A stretch of DNA of 13,436 nt, taken from contig CAJUJZ010000055.1 of NCBI GenBank assembly GCA_910586745.1, forward strand, positions 1 to 13,436, read 5' to 3'. The notes beneath the pieces were generated by a model. That model was not told the origin of the DNA and ran no database searches. It worked only from the letters and a program-made list of their open reading frames with translations. This DNA comes from an uncultured Mucispirillum sp. (GTDB lineage: Bacteria > Chrysiogenota > Deferribacteres > Deferribacterales > Mucispirillaceae). Below, piece after piece: positions 1-5,666 of this stretch. Every line of letters starts with the position of its first letter. Positions within the stretch are counted from its first letter, which is position 1. The position numbers and the translations under genes are program-made.

Positions 1-95
1 AAAATTTTTATATCTTTTTAGGACATAACGGACACTAATATTTTTATATAACATATTATAGCAGATAAATTAAATTATTTTTTAGGAGCAATAAT
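1..95. other. 5' flank of the phage module, no gene recognised
   Basis: I see no supported gene in these AT-rich bases. All three forward frames meet a stop by about base 36, so at most the last few codons of an upstream gene could lie here. The only clear signal is the Shine-Dalgarno AGGAG at 84-88, seven bases before the ATG at 96. No terminator or strong promoter is obvious, which is compatible with the next gene being internal to a longer late phage transcript. Confidence 0.5.
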
Positions 96-653
96 ATGGC
101 AAATGTAAAAAAATTAATTGAACGAATACGCATAAAAATTAATGATACAGCATCTTTTGAGTTTCAAGATAATGAACTTTTATCATATATCCATGAAGGC
201 TTATCTGTGCTTGAAATACTTCTGCTGTCTAATAAAGTTCAGTTTAATATAACATATCTTTCTTCTGCTGCATCAGTATGTCCAGTGCCTGAAGATATGC
301 TTGAAATATATAAAATAATATATAATAAAAATGAAATACTATTAAAGGATATAACTGATGAAACTTATGGCTACTATATTTTAAATAATAATATAGTGCT
401 GCCATGTACTAATGCGGAAATATATTATATTAAAGAATTTGAAAGATATAATATTGATGATGATATAAATCTTCCGCATATTTATATAGAATATCTTTAT
501 AATAATGCAGTTATAAAAGCTCTTTCAAGATTAGAATTTAATATGGAAACTGAAAAAACTGAACTTATGCAGCTTTCTTCTTTAATCATAAAAACTGCAC
601 TTAATAACAACAGCGTATATCAAATGAAAAGATATAATGGGTATACATTATGA
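96..653 (+). CDS. Phage head-tail adaptor-like protein (DUF6682-type / gp4-like)
   Basis: This 185-residue protein looks like the small adaptor that joins the portal to the tail in short-tailed phages. The N-terminus (residues 1-45: short helix, 'RIRIKINDTASFEF', then 'DNELLSYIHEGL') has the pattern of the phage adaptor/DUF6682 type, where 'RVRxxLND...W.D.ELLxYLNxG' is typical. This assignment is by remembered pattern, not alignment. The middle is probably beta-rich and the C-terminus (about 125-175) helical, as in head-completion proteins. The start is supported by AGGAG seven bases upstream. Its stop overlaps the next start in an ATGA junction (650-653), so it is translationally coupled to the nozzle gene. 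The order adaptor then nozzle is the usual podovirus order. There are no frame defects. Confidence 0.6.
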   Translation: MANVKKLIERIRIKINDTASFEFQDNELLSYIHEGLSVLEILLLSNKVQFNITYLSSAASVCPVPEDMLEIYKIIYNKNEILLKDITDETYGYYILNNNIVLPCTNAEIYYIKEFERYNIDDDINLPHIYIEYLYNNAVIKALSRLEFNMETEKTELMQLSSLIIKTALNNNSVYQMKRYNGYTL

Positions 654-1159
654 CAAAATCATCACGACATTCAAAAAACAGTGTAATCAAACTTTATAAG
701 CCAATAGGTGGTATGTGCAACACCATAAGCGGTGAATATATAAAAGATAATCAGGCGTGCAGTATAAGTGGCGTTATATATAATGAAGATACAAATACTT
801 TTCAAGGTTCACCAGTATATAAAGCATTGCCTTCTTTTGCAGGCAGAAAGTTTGCAAGACTTTTTAATGTAGAATATAATGGCAAAAATGCTGTTTTTGG
901 TACATATTCTGGCGGCATAACAAATATTACTGAAAATAAAAATTATCATATAGAAACAGATATTACACCAACTGATATAATATATAATCAAGATGGACTT
1001 TATATATCATCTTCATCAAATGTATATCATTTAAATATCAATGAAGAATTGACTAAAATAGCATTTTCCTTTGCACCATTTATGTGGCAGAGAATATCTG
1101 CACGACAGAGTGCAAGCTCTTATACAAATGCAGTTACATATTATAAAAATATATTTTAG
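650..1159 (+). CDS. Phage tail nozzle/stabilisation protein, N-terminal fragment (frameshifted)
   Basis: This 169-residue open frame is the first part of a larger structural protein that continues in another frame from about 1146. The start ATG overlaps the upstream stop (ATGA), and the Shine-Dalgarno is weak, which suggests coupling. The sequence has the repeated short beta-strand character of a propeller ('NVEYNGKNAVFGTYSGG', 'DGLYISSSSNVYHL'), as in P22 gp10-like and T7 gp12-like nozzle proteins. The frame ends in TAG at 1157-1159 just after 'VTYYKNIF'. Skipping one A in the A5 run at 1145-1149 gives 'VTYYKIYFSDNRGTGYI' and opens the long downstream frame, for a joined product of about 713 residues. 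The break may be a true mutation in a decaying prophage, a sequencing error, or, least likely, programmed frameshifting. Confidence 0.6.
   Translation: MTKSSRHSKNSVIKLYKPIGGMCNTISGEYIKDNQACSISGVIYNEDTNTFQGSPVYKALPSFAGRKFARLFNVEYNGKNAVFGTYSGGITNITENKNYHIETDITPTDIIYNQDGLYISSSSNVYHLNINEELTKIAFSFAPFMWQRISARQSASSYTNAVTYYKNIF
1145..1149 (+). other. Frameshift site in the tail nozzle gene
   Basis: The upstream frame reads TAT TAT AAA AAT ATA TTT TAG and stops at 1157. Dropping one A of this five-A run gives TAT TAT AAA ATA TAT TTT AGT GAT, which continues for about 545 codons. The two frames overlap only around this point, and protein character is continuous across it (beta-rich, Tyr/Asn-rich), so one lost frame is the simplest reading. 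There is no obvious heptameric -1 slippery site, and the required shift is +1. Confidence 0.65.
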
Positions 1160-2792
1160 TGATAACCGTGGAACTGGTTATATAACTCCAGACAGTGAAA
1201 TTGTTAAAATACTGCATTATGAAATAAAAGTATTTGAATTTTTCCCATGCAGTAATACTCTTTTTGCCTGTTATGCAAATGAAATTTACACAATATCAGA
1301 AGATGAATTAATATATTTTCTTAATTTTTCACATCTTGGATTAAGAGTAAAGGTATGTGCTTCTACTGATTACAGTCTACTAATTTTAAATTATGATAAA
1401 GCTTATGAAATATATGAAGTAAATACTCTGACTAAAGCAATAACAAAATATAATGTTAATATTTCAAAAGGTCTTGGAACTTATGGCATAAAATATTTAA
1501 GAGTTATAAATAATAAATTTTATTTATTAGTAAATGAAACTGATGAATCATATTCAGATAATACAGCTTCTCTTTACAGGCTGACTTTTAACGGCTCAGA
1601 ATATAATGCTGCAGAAACATTATTTGAGAATTATAAAATAAAAAATTTTTTACTGGATGTTTTATATATTAACTCTAAACTTATATGCTATTTTGGTTCT
1701 CAGTATGATAATCCAGCCCTTAATGAAACTATTGAGCTTTATGAATATACTAATAAAAGATTAGTATATCTCAGCTACTCAAATAGTCCTGCAAATACTG
1801 CCACCACACAAAATCTTTCTGTAAAAGGCAGCAGGCTGTACTGTGCAAATAACTATGGAATGTATTATGTTGATATTCTTCCAACAAAAGAGAATATACC
1901 ATGTCTTTTAGTGCAGAATGGCAGGCTAATTGTGCCACAAAATTCTAGTTTATATTTCAGTGGTGCAGGTGATTTTTACAACTGGTCATGGAGCACCGAT
2001 AGTGACGCACAATTTATAGAAATTGGTTATAAAGACGGTGGCAGAATAATATATGCTGCTCTTGTGCTGGACAGCATTATTGTTTTTAAAGATAACGGCA
2101 GCATATACAGGCTTGCAGGCAGTTACCCATACTGGACTGTATCAAAACTTGGAGAAATAGATAAGCTGACCACTAAAGCTATTACTTTCGGTTCTGAAAT
2201 AATTTTTGGAGCATCTTCTGGTATCAAAAAAATAGGTGTTACAGAATATTATGGTGACTTTTTCTTATCTGATTACCAGCAGTATGTCCATGATAAAAAT
2301 ATATCAGATGTAAACATGTGTTCGGAGCGTAATACAATTATTTTTATTAATAATGAATATATTTTTGAATACAGCAGCATTTTAAAAGGGTTTACTATTT
2401 ATAAACATAATCAAACTGATAAAATAAATCAAATTATAGAAATATATGAAGGAAACAGCACATATTCAAGCTATGGTCTAAATTCAGACGGCAAACTTTA
2501 TAAAGCAGATAAAACAGCACTTAACAGTATTAATGTAAAATATAAAGAAATAAAAAACAACCAATATATTTTAATTAAAGCAGTTACTGTTTTTACCCCA
2601 GAATTACAAAATGATAAAACATTTACATTAAAGATAAATGAATATAATAATACATTCACTTTAAAAGCAGGTAAAACACGGCATAAATATTTTATTTTAA
2701 AAAGATTAAATGATTTACAGCTTGAATTATCCCATAATGGTGATTTTTTTATAGATAATATTTTTATAGAATACTCCACTATTGGAGAATAA
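1146..2792 (+). CDS. Phage tail nozzle/stabilisation protein, main C-terminal part
   Basis: About 548 residues continue the preceding fragment. The open frame extends back to 1071, but its only early starts (TTG 1071, ATG 1128) have no convincing ribosome-binding site and encode sequence that duplicates the other frame, so I place the real content from about 1146. The diagnostic stretch lies at about 1930-2150: 'VQNGRLIVPQNSSLYFSGAG', then 'DFYNWSW', 'GGRIIYAALVLDSIIVFKD', 'GSIYRLAG', 'YPYWTVSKLGEI'. This 'RL.....LYFSG.GDF.NW' plus 'F.D.SIY...G' arrangement recurs in podovirus nozzle and DNA-stabilisation proteins (P22 gp10-like), which form the hexameric distal tail tube. The length of the joined protein is within the range for such proteins. 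It lies 17 bp before the next gene. Without a frameshift it would probably not be made as a functional protein. Confidence 0.6.
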   Translation, partial: KIYFSDNRGTGYITPDSEIVKILHYEIKVFEFFPCSNTLFACYANEIYTISEDELIYFLNFSHLGLRVKVCASTDYSLLILNYDKAYEIYEVNTLTKAITKYNVNISKGLGTYGIKYLRVINNKFYLLVNETDESYSDNTASLYRLTFNGSEYNAAETLFENYKIKNFLLDVLYINSKLICYFGSQYDNPALNETIELYEYTNKRLVYLSYSNSPANTATTQNLSVKGSRLYCANNYGMYYVDILPTKENIPCLLVQNGRLIVPQNSSLYFSGAGDFYNWSWSTDSDAQFIEIGYKDGGRIIYAALVLDSIIVFKDNGSIYRLAGSYPYWTVSKLGEIDKLTTKAITFGSEIIFGASSGIKKIGVTEYYGDFFLSDYQQYVHDKNISDVNMCSERNTIIFINNEYIFEYSSILKGFTIYKHNQTDKINQIIEIYEGNSTYSSYGLNSDGKLYKADKTALNSINVKYKEIKNNQYILIKAVTVFTPELQNDKTFTLKINEYNNTFTLKAGKTRHKYFILKRLNDLQLELSHNGDFFIDNIFIEYSTIGE

Positions 2793-2809
2793 ATAAACGG
2801 AGGAAAATT

Positions 2810-3145
2810 ATGAGTTTTTGGGAAGGGTTTAATAAACTCCTTTTTGGAGAAAATAAATCAAGTAATAAACAACAAGAGCAGTATGATAAAGTAGCAAATT
2901 ATGACAACAGAATGGAAAATTTTAAAAATTTAAGCGGTTCTGCTGTAAATGAAATGGCAAACCGTGGAATAATTAATTCTTCTGTTACTGCCAAAGCATT
3001 AAGCTCTGCTGCAACTGTTGCTGAAAATAACTATTGGAATGACCAAATAAAATTATTAGGCTACAGCTTCGGCACAGATAAAAAAGGTCTTGCTGATGAT
3101 TTATCAGCCACCTTTACAAAAAGCTTTGTAAAAAGCATATTTTAA
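2810..3145 (+). CDS. Small phage internal-virion/tail protein
   Basis: A 111-residue hydrophilic protein with a very good ribosome-binding site (GGAGG at 2799-2803, six bases before ATG). After a short amphipathic N-terminus ('SFWEGFNKLLFGE') it is Gln/Asn/Lys-rich, followed by the segment 'MANRGIINSSVTAKALSSAA'. The pattern 'ANRG...SSVT..AL' with adjacent Ala-rich helix is one I associate with small podovirus proteins annotated as gp14-like or tail/ejection proteins encoded just after the nozzle gene. This is by pattern only. It is the last phage-like gene in the window. The large ejection proteins that usually follow are missing, so the module is cut here. Confidence 0.5.
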   Translation: MSFWEGFNKLLFGENKSSNKQQEQYDKVANYDNRMENFKNLSGSAVNEMANRGIINSSVTAKALSSAATVAENNYWNDQIKLLGYSFGTDKKGLADDLSATFTKSFVKSIF

Positions 3146-3147
3146 AA

Positions 3148-3194
3148 TAATAAATAAAAATTGTCCGCTTTGCTTTACACTGACAGAGCGGACA
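3148..3194 (-). terminator. Probable rho-independent terminator for the leftward AT-hook gene
   Basis: An inverted repeat pairs 3162-3172 (TGTCCGCTTTG) with 3184-3194 (CAGAGCGGACA), 11 pairs with one G-U, around an 11-base loop. Read on the minus strand the stem is followed by ATTTTTATTTATT, a plausible U-rich tail. Read on the plus strand it is followed by GCAACATAA, which is not U-rich. It therefore most likely stops transcription arriving from the gene at 3331-4056. It lies 17 bases past the end of the phage gene. Confidence 0.6.
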
Positions 3195-3273
3195 GCAACA
3201 TAATTAATGGCAGATATATTATGATAAAAGATACCTGCTAATAACTATTGTATTTCTTCATATTTTTATTAAA

Positions 3274-3300
3274 TGTCCGACCCTTTTGAGGTGCATCTAA
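3274..3300. mobile_element. Possible solo IS3-family (IS150-like) terminal repeat
   Basis: The bases TGTCCGACCCTTTTGAGGTG (3274-3293), continuing CATCTAA, resemble the outer ends of IS3-family elements that begin TGT and contain a CAACTTTTGGGGTGCA-like block. No transposase fragment or second terminus is visible nearby, so it could only be a scar. It lies next to the point where the phage module breaks off. It overlaps a hairpin arm, and chance resemblance is a serious alternative. Confidence 0.22.
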
Positions 3301-3320
3301 TTTTACAAAAGGGGCTTTTA
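3281..3320 (+). terminator. Possible terminator of the rightward phage genes
   Basis: CCCTTTTG (3281-3288) pairs perfectly with CAAAAGGG (3306-3313) across a 17-base loop, followed on the plus strand by GCTTTTAATT. The eight-pair stem and short U-tract make a weak rightward terminator. With the leftward hairpin at 3162-3194 it forms a crossed pair in a convergent intergenic region. Confidence 0.38.
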
Positions 3321-3330
3321 ATTATTGATA

Positions 3331-4056
3331 TTAGTCTGCTTTTTCTTTTTTAGGTCTTCCGCGTCTGGATGCTGGTTTATCAGCAGCTTTTGGTCTGCCC
3401 CTTTTTTTAGCAGACTGTTCTTGGCTTTCATTTACTGCCACATCTTTTACACTTTTATTTTCATCTTCTAATAAAGTGCTGTTATCTGTTTGATTATTTG
3501 TGTCGGTTTCTTCAACATGTGGTGCAGCAGAAGTTTCTTTTACATTATTATCAGCCTTTGCATCTTCTTTTGCAGGCGGTAAAGCAGCCCTTTTATTTCT
3601 AATGCGTGTCCTTATAAGAAGATATGCAAGCAGTGCATTAAGAAGAAGTGATACAAGTGCTACAACTATTGCAATATTGCGATACTGGTTGTTTGTGCTG
3701 ATAGTATCTTTTAAATCAACCAGTTCTGCTTCTACTGATGCAGCTTTTGCAGCTGTCTGCTGCTTTTCATCTTCTAAAAGTTTTAATTTATTTCCAAGCT
3801 CAGTTAATTCAACATCTTTTGCGTTTACAGTGCTTACAAGTTCATCTATCTCTTTTTGAAGGTTTAATATTTGTTCTGCAGCTGCCTGCTGTCCAGTTGA
3901 CGCACTTATTTCATTATCAAGAGATACTGATGATGCAGTATCTGCATTTTGTGATACACTATCACTGGAAGAATTATCTGCCTGTTTAATACCAAGAGCA
4001 TCACAGCCAGAAAATACTAATAAAGTAAGCATTAAGGAAATTACATATTTTTTCAT
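3331..4056 (-). CDS. Membrane-anchored coiled-coil protein with C-terminal AT-hooks
   Basis: I do not recognise a named family. From the ATG at 4056 the product has 241 residues. This start is preferred over the TTG at 4071 because GGAG (4063-4066 on the minus strand) sits six bases before it and it gives a clean signal peptide. Order of parts: signal 'MKKYVISLMLTLLVFSGC' with a lipobox-like Cys at 18; Ser/Asp/Ala-rich linker; Gln/Glu-rich coiled coil about 57-121; hydrophobic segment about 128-148 ('IAIVVALVSLLLNALLAYLL') followed at once by 'RTRIRNKR'; acidic, disordered tail; then two AT-hook cores, RGRP at 219-222 and 232-235, in a Lys/Arg-rich end. By the positive-inside rule the tail is cytoplasmic and the coiled coil periplasmic, so it could tether AT-rich DNA to the inner membrane. 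The lipobox has Phe at -3, which is atypical. It has its own promoter and terminator. Confidence 0.7.
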   Translation of the reverse strand: MKKYVISLMLTLLVFSGCDALGIKQADNSSSDSVSQNADTASSVSLDNEISASTGQQAAAEQILNLQKEIDELVSTVNAKDVELTELGNKLKLLEDEKQQTAAKAASVEAELVDLKDTISTNNQYRNIAIVVALVSLLLNALLAYLLIRTRIRNKRAALPPAKEDAKADNNVKETSAAPHVEETDTNNQTDNSTLLEDENKSVKDVAVNESQEQSAKKRGRPKAADKPASRRGRPKKEKAD

Positions 4057-4085
4057 ACCATACTCCATCAATTTTATATATATAC

Positions 4086-4114
4086 ATTATTTACTATATT
4101 ATTTATGTTTGCAA
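4086..4114 (-). promoter_or_regulatory. Candidate promoter of the AT-hook membrane gene
   Basis: On the minus strand TTGCAA (4109-4114) and AATAAT (4086-4091) are separated by 17 bases, placing the start of transcription about 25 bases before the ATG at 4056. The background is so AT-rich that chance matches are common. The spacing and position favour it. Confidence 0.4.
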
Positions 4115-4129
4115 CAGTTTTTTTATGAC

Positions 4130-4158
4130 TTGATAAATATTTATTTATAAATTATATT
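4130..4158 (+). promoter_or_regulatory. Candidate promoter for the two small genes at 4276-4837
   Basis: TTGATA (4130-4135) and TATATT (4153-4158) lie 17 bases apart on the plus strand. A TATAAT also occurs at 4164-4169. Transcription would start at about 4165-4176, leaving a leader of roughly 100 bases with several short inverted repeats (for example GCATA at 4237-4241 with TATGC at 4256-4260). It diverges from the minus-strand promoter at 4086-4114. Confidence is limited by the AT-rich background. Confidence 0.35.
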
Positions 4159-4275
4159 ATCTTTATAATAATTATTTATTAAGTAAATCATATTACTGCC
4201 GATATCCAGTATATATGTATGTAGTCAAGCTGTGTGCATAAAACATACTGCTTACTATGCAGGTGAGGAATATTT

Positions 4276-4530
4276 ATGGATAAAGTTGATATTTTAATGG
4301 CTATACTTGGCGTTGCAGCATATATGGCTATTATGGTAGATTTGCGTAACTATGAAAGAAAAATGGCTGCTTTTGAAGCTGTGCAGGAAAGGCGAAGAAA
4401 ATATGCAGAACTGCAGGCTGAAAGACGCAAGGCTGAATTAGCAATGGAAAAATCTATTGAACAGGCAGTAAAAAGCAAGGAAAAAGCTCAGCTTGGCACT
4501 AATATATTAGAAAGAGTAGGTAAAGTATAA
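4276..4530 (+). CDS. Small membrane-anchored charged-helix protein, function unknown
   Basis: An 84-residue protein that I do not recognise. Residues about 5-23 ('DILMAILGVAAYMAIMVDL') form one hydrophobic membrane helix. The rest (24-75) is a long, highly charged helix rich in Arg, Lys, Glu and Ala ('RNYERKMAAFEAV', 'ERRRKYAELQAERRKAELA') with coiled-coil character. The Arg-rich flank just after the membrane helix predicts a cytoplasmic C-terminus. The start is supported by GAGG (4265-4268) seven bases upstream. It ends 10 bp before the next small gene, so the two are probably one transcript. It could be a small membrane adaptor or a phage-derived protein, and the sequence does not decide. 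Confidence 0.6.
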   Translation: MDKVDILMAILGVAAYMAIMVDLRNYERKMAAFEAVQERRRKYAELQAERRKAELAMEKSIEQAVKSKEKAQLGTNILERVGKV

Positions 4531-4540
4531 TGGTGGTATT

Positions 4541-4837
4541 ATGGATATAAATGATTTTAATAACTTAAGCGATATAGGAAAACTTGACTATGTGCTTGAC
4601 TGCCTTTATAAAGCACATGGACTTTTTAAAATAATATATGAAAGCGGCTGCGGATTTGAACAACAGGTGCTTGATGAATTAGAACATTTAGGCGATGAAT
4701 TTTCTCGCATTGGGTTTATGGCAGAAAGCCATGACTATACATGTGTATATGAAGATTTAAATAAAAATTTAACAAGACTTTCATCAATTGCAGCAGTAAT
4801 AGATGAATATGTATATAAACATCGTAAAATCAATTAA
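4541..4837 (+). CDS. Small helical protein, function unknown
   Basis: A 98-residue soluble, acidic, apparently all-helical protein of no family I recognise. It has three Cys residues, including a 'SGCGFEQQVLDELEHLGDEF' segment, and no signal peptide or membrane segment. The ATG has a modest GGTGG (4532-4536) four bases upstream and begins 10 bp after the stop of the membrane-helix gene, which suggests co-transcription and possibly a shared complex. No terminator is evident between its stop and the tRNA gene 86 bp further on. Confidence 0.55.
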   Translation: MDINDFNNLSDIGKLDYVLDCLYKAHGLFKIIYESGCGFEQQVLDELEHLGDEFSRIGFMAESHDYTCVYEDLNKNLTRLSSIAAVIDEYVYKHRKIN

Positions 4838-4923
4838 TTTTACTTATATACAAATTACTGCTTGATTTTTTTATTATTCTTTTATACATATATACTTCTA
4901 AAATGATTAAATAATAATGTAAT

Positions 4924-5010
4924 GGAAAGGTGTCCGAGTCTGGTTTAAGGGGCACGCCTGGAAAGCGTGTGTGGGGCAACTCACCGAGGGTTCGAATCCC
5001 TCTCTTTCCG
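4924..5010 (+). tRNA. tRNA-Ser (anticodon GGA)
   Basis: An 87-base tRNA. The acceptor stem pairs GGAAAGG (4924-4930) with TCTTTCC, the last pair being G-U, and the discriminator base is G at 5010, as expected for serine. The anticodon loop reads CTGGAAA, giving anticodon GGA (codons UCC/UCU), on a stem of CACGC with GCGTG. A long variable arm typical of class II tRNA-Ser follows, then the T arm GAGGG TTCGAAT CCCTC. CCA is not encoded. It is followed by its own terminator and borders the restriction-modification island, and tRNA genes are common integration targets. The antisense open frame over it is an artefact. Confidence 0.95.
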
Positions 5011-5020
5011 TAAATAAAAC

Positions 5021-5049
5021 AAGCAGCCTTTGTGGCTGTTTTTTATTTA
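5021..5049 (+). terminator. Rho-independent terminator of tRNA-Ser
   Basis: CAGCC (5024-5028) pairs with GGCTG (5034-5038) around TTTGT, with further A-U/G-U extension, followed by TTTTTT (5039-5044). It starts 13 bases after the tRNA and is a standard tRNA-unit terminator. Confidence 0.8.
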
Positions 5050-5070
5050 TGAATAATGAAAGGATTTGAA

Positions 5071-5131
5071 GGTCTTTTTCTACGACTGAGTAAGAAGTAA
5101 AAGCAGACATGATGTCTGCGACAGAAAAAAG
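5071..5131. other. Unexplained structured intergenic element
   Basis: Between the tRNA terminator and the end of the restriction operon lies a nested fold. CTTTTTCT (5074-5081) can pair with AGAAAAAAG (5123-5131, one bulged A), enclosing a perfect seven-pair hairpin GCAGACA (5103-5109) / TGTCTGC (5113-5119) with a TGA loop. It is visibly richer in G and C than its surroundings, contains no credible gene and has no U-tract next to the inner stem. It could be a dispersed repeat, a small structured RNA, or an integration scar beside the tRNA. The sequence alone does not decide. Confidence 0.4.
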
Positions 5132-5142
5132 CCTGGCCTAGA

Positions 5143-5167
5143 AAAGTAAATTAGGACAATTTACTTT
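5143..5167 (-). terminator. Candidate terminator of the restriction-modification operon
   Basis: AAAGTAAATT (5143-5152) and AATTTACTTT (5158-5167) form a perfect ten-pair stem with a five-base loop, 33 bases beyond the last stop codon of the leftward operon. On the minus strand the transcript continues into a short U-run (the end of the stem plus one more U, then C). The stem is AT-rich, so termination may be weak. Confidence 0.42.
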
Positions 5168-5200
5168 AAAATATGTAATGTTATAATACTTATAATACTT

Positions 5201-5623
5201 CTATATCAAATACCCACCATCAAACAATGTTTTTACAATAATATATTGATGATTACTTGTTTCTGGAAAGCCATAATTTTCTATATGATATTGCCAAAAG
5301 GCTTTTGCATCAGTTATTAAGTTTGGAATTGAATTATTTTGTAATGTTTCAAGCATAGTTATACCATAATATGTATTTTTATAATCTAATTGCTTTGGAG
5401 TAATACGCATATCTTTTATCTTTCCAGAAAAACATAACCCTAAGAATGTAGTTTTAGGGCATGACTTTGTTATATAACTTTCTTTATCTGTATACTGACT
5501 AACTGCTTTTTCCCATTCATCTATGATAATCTTATCAGTAAGTGTAACATTTTTTGATATATTAATAAGATTATTTACAGCTTTTAATGCAGCTTTTTGG
5601 TATATTAAATCAACACTGCTCAT
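5201..5623 (-). CDS. DUF6979-like protein, last gene of the restriction operon
   Basis: A 140-residue protein of unknown function. The central block 'CPKTTFLGLCFSGKIKDM' (residues 55-72) matches my memory of the DUF6979 hallmark 'CPKGAFLGLCEEGLVKGI'. The preceding 'EWEKAV' and the C-terminal pattern ending 'VKTLFDGGYLI' also fit the family layout. There is no signal peptide, membrane segment or known catalytic motif, though the two Cys of the hallmark (55, 64) are worth noting. The start is supported by GAGAGG, six bases before ATG on the minus strand. It begins 43 bp after the hsdR stop on the same strand, so it probably shares the transcript. A role as a regulator or partner of the restriction system is inferred from position only. 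Confidence 0.6.
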   Translation of the reverse strand: MSSVDLIYQKAALKAVNNLINISKNVTLTDKIIIDEWEKAVSQYTDKESYITKSCPKTTFLGLCFSGKIKDMRITPKQLDYKNTYYGITMLETLQNNSIPNLITDAKAFWQYHIENYGFPETSNHQYIIVKTLFDGGYLI

Positions 5624-5666
5624 CTCCCACCTCTCAATAATTTTATTAGCAAGAGAAAATTTTCCC

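Noticed and set aside
3500..3989. Plus-strand frames opposite the AT-hook gene
   Set aside because: They are Ser/Leu-rich complements of the coiled-coil and linker coding sequence, without start signals.
4907..5110. Antisense 67-codon open frame over the tRNA
   Set aside because: It is the well-known false frame read from the complement of a tRNA-Ser gene ('REGFEPSVSCPTHAFQACPL'). The tRNA structure explains the sequence.
5109..5141. Ten-codon frame starting ATGATGTCTGCG
   Set aside because: Too short, with a weak ribosome-binding site, and it coincides with the hairpin element.
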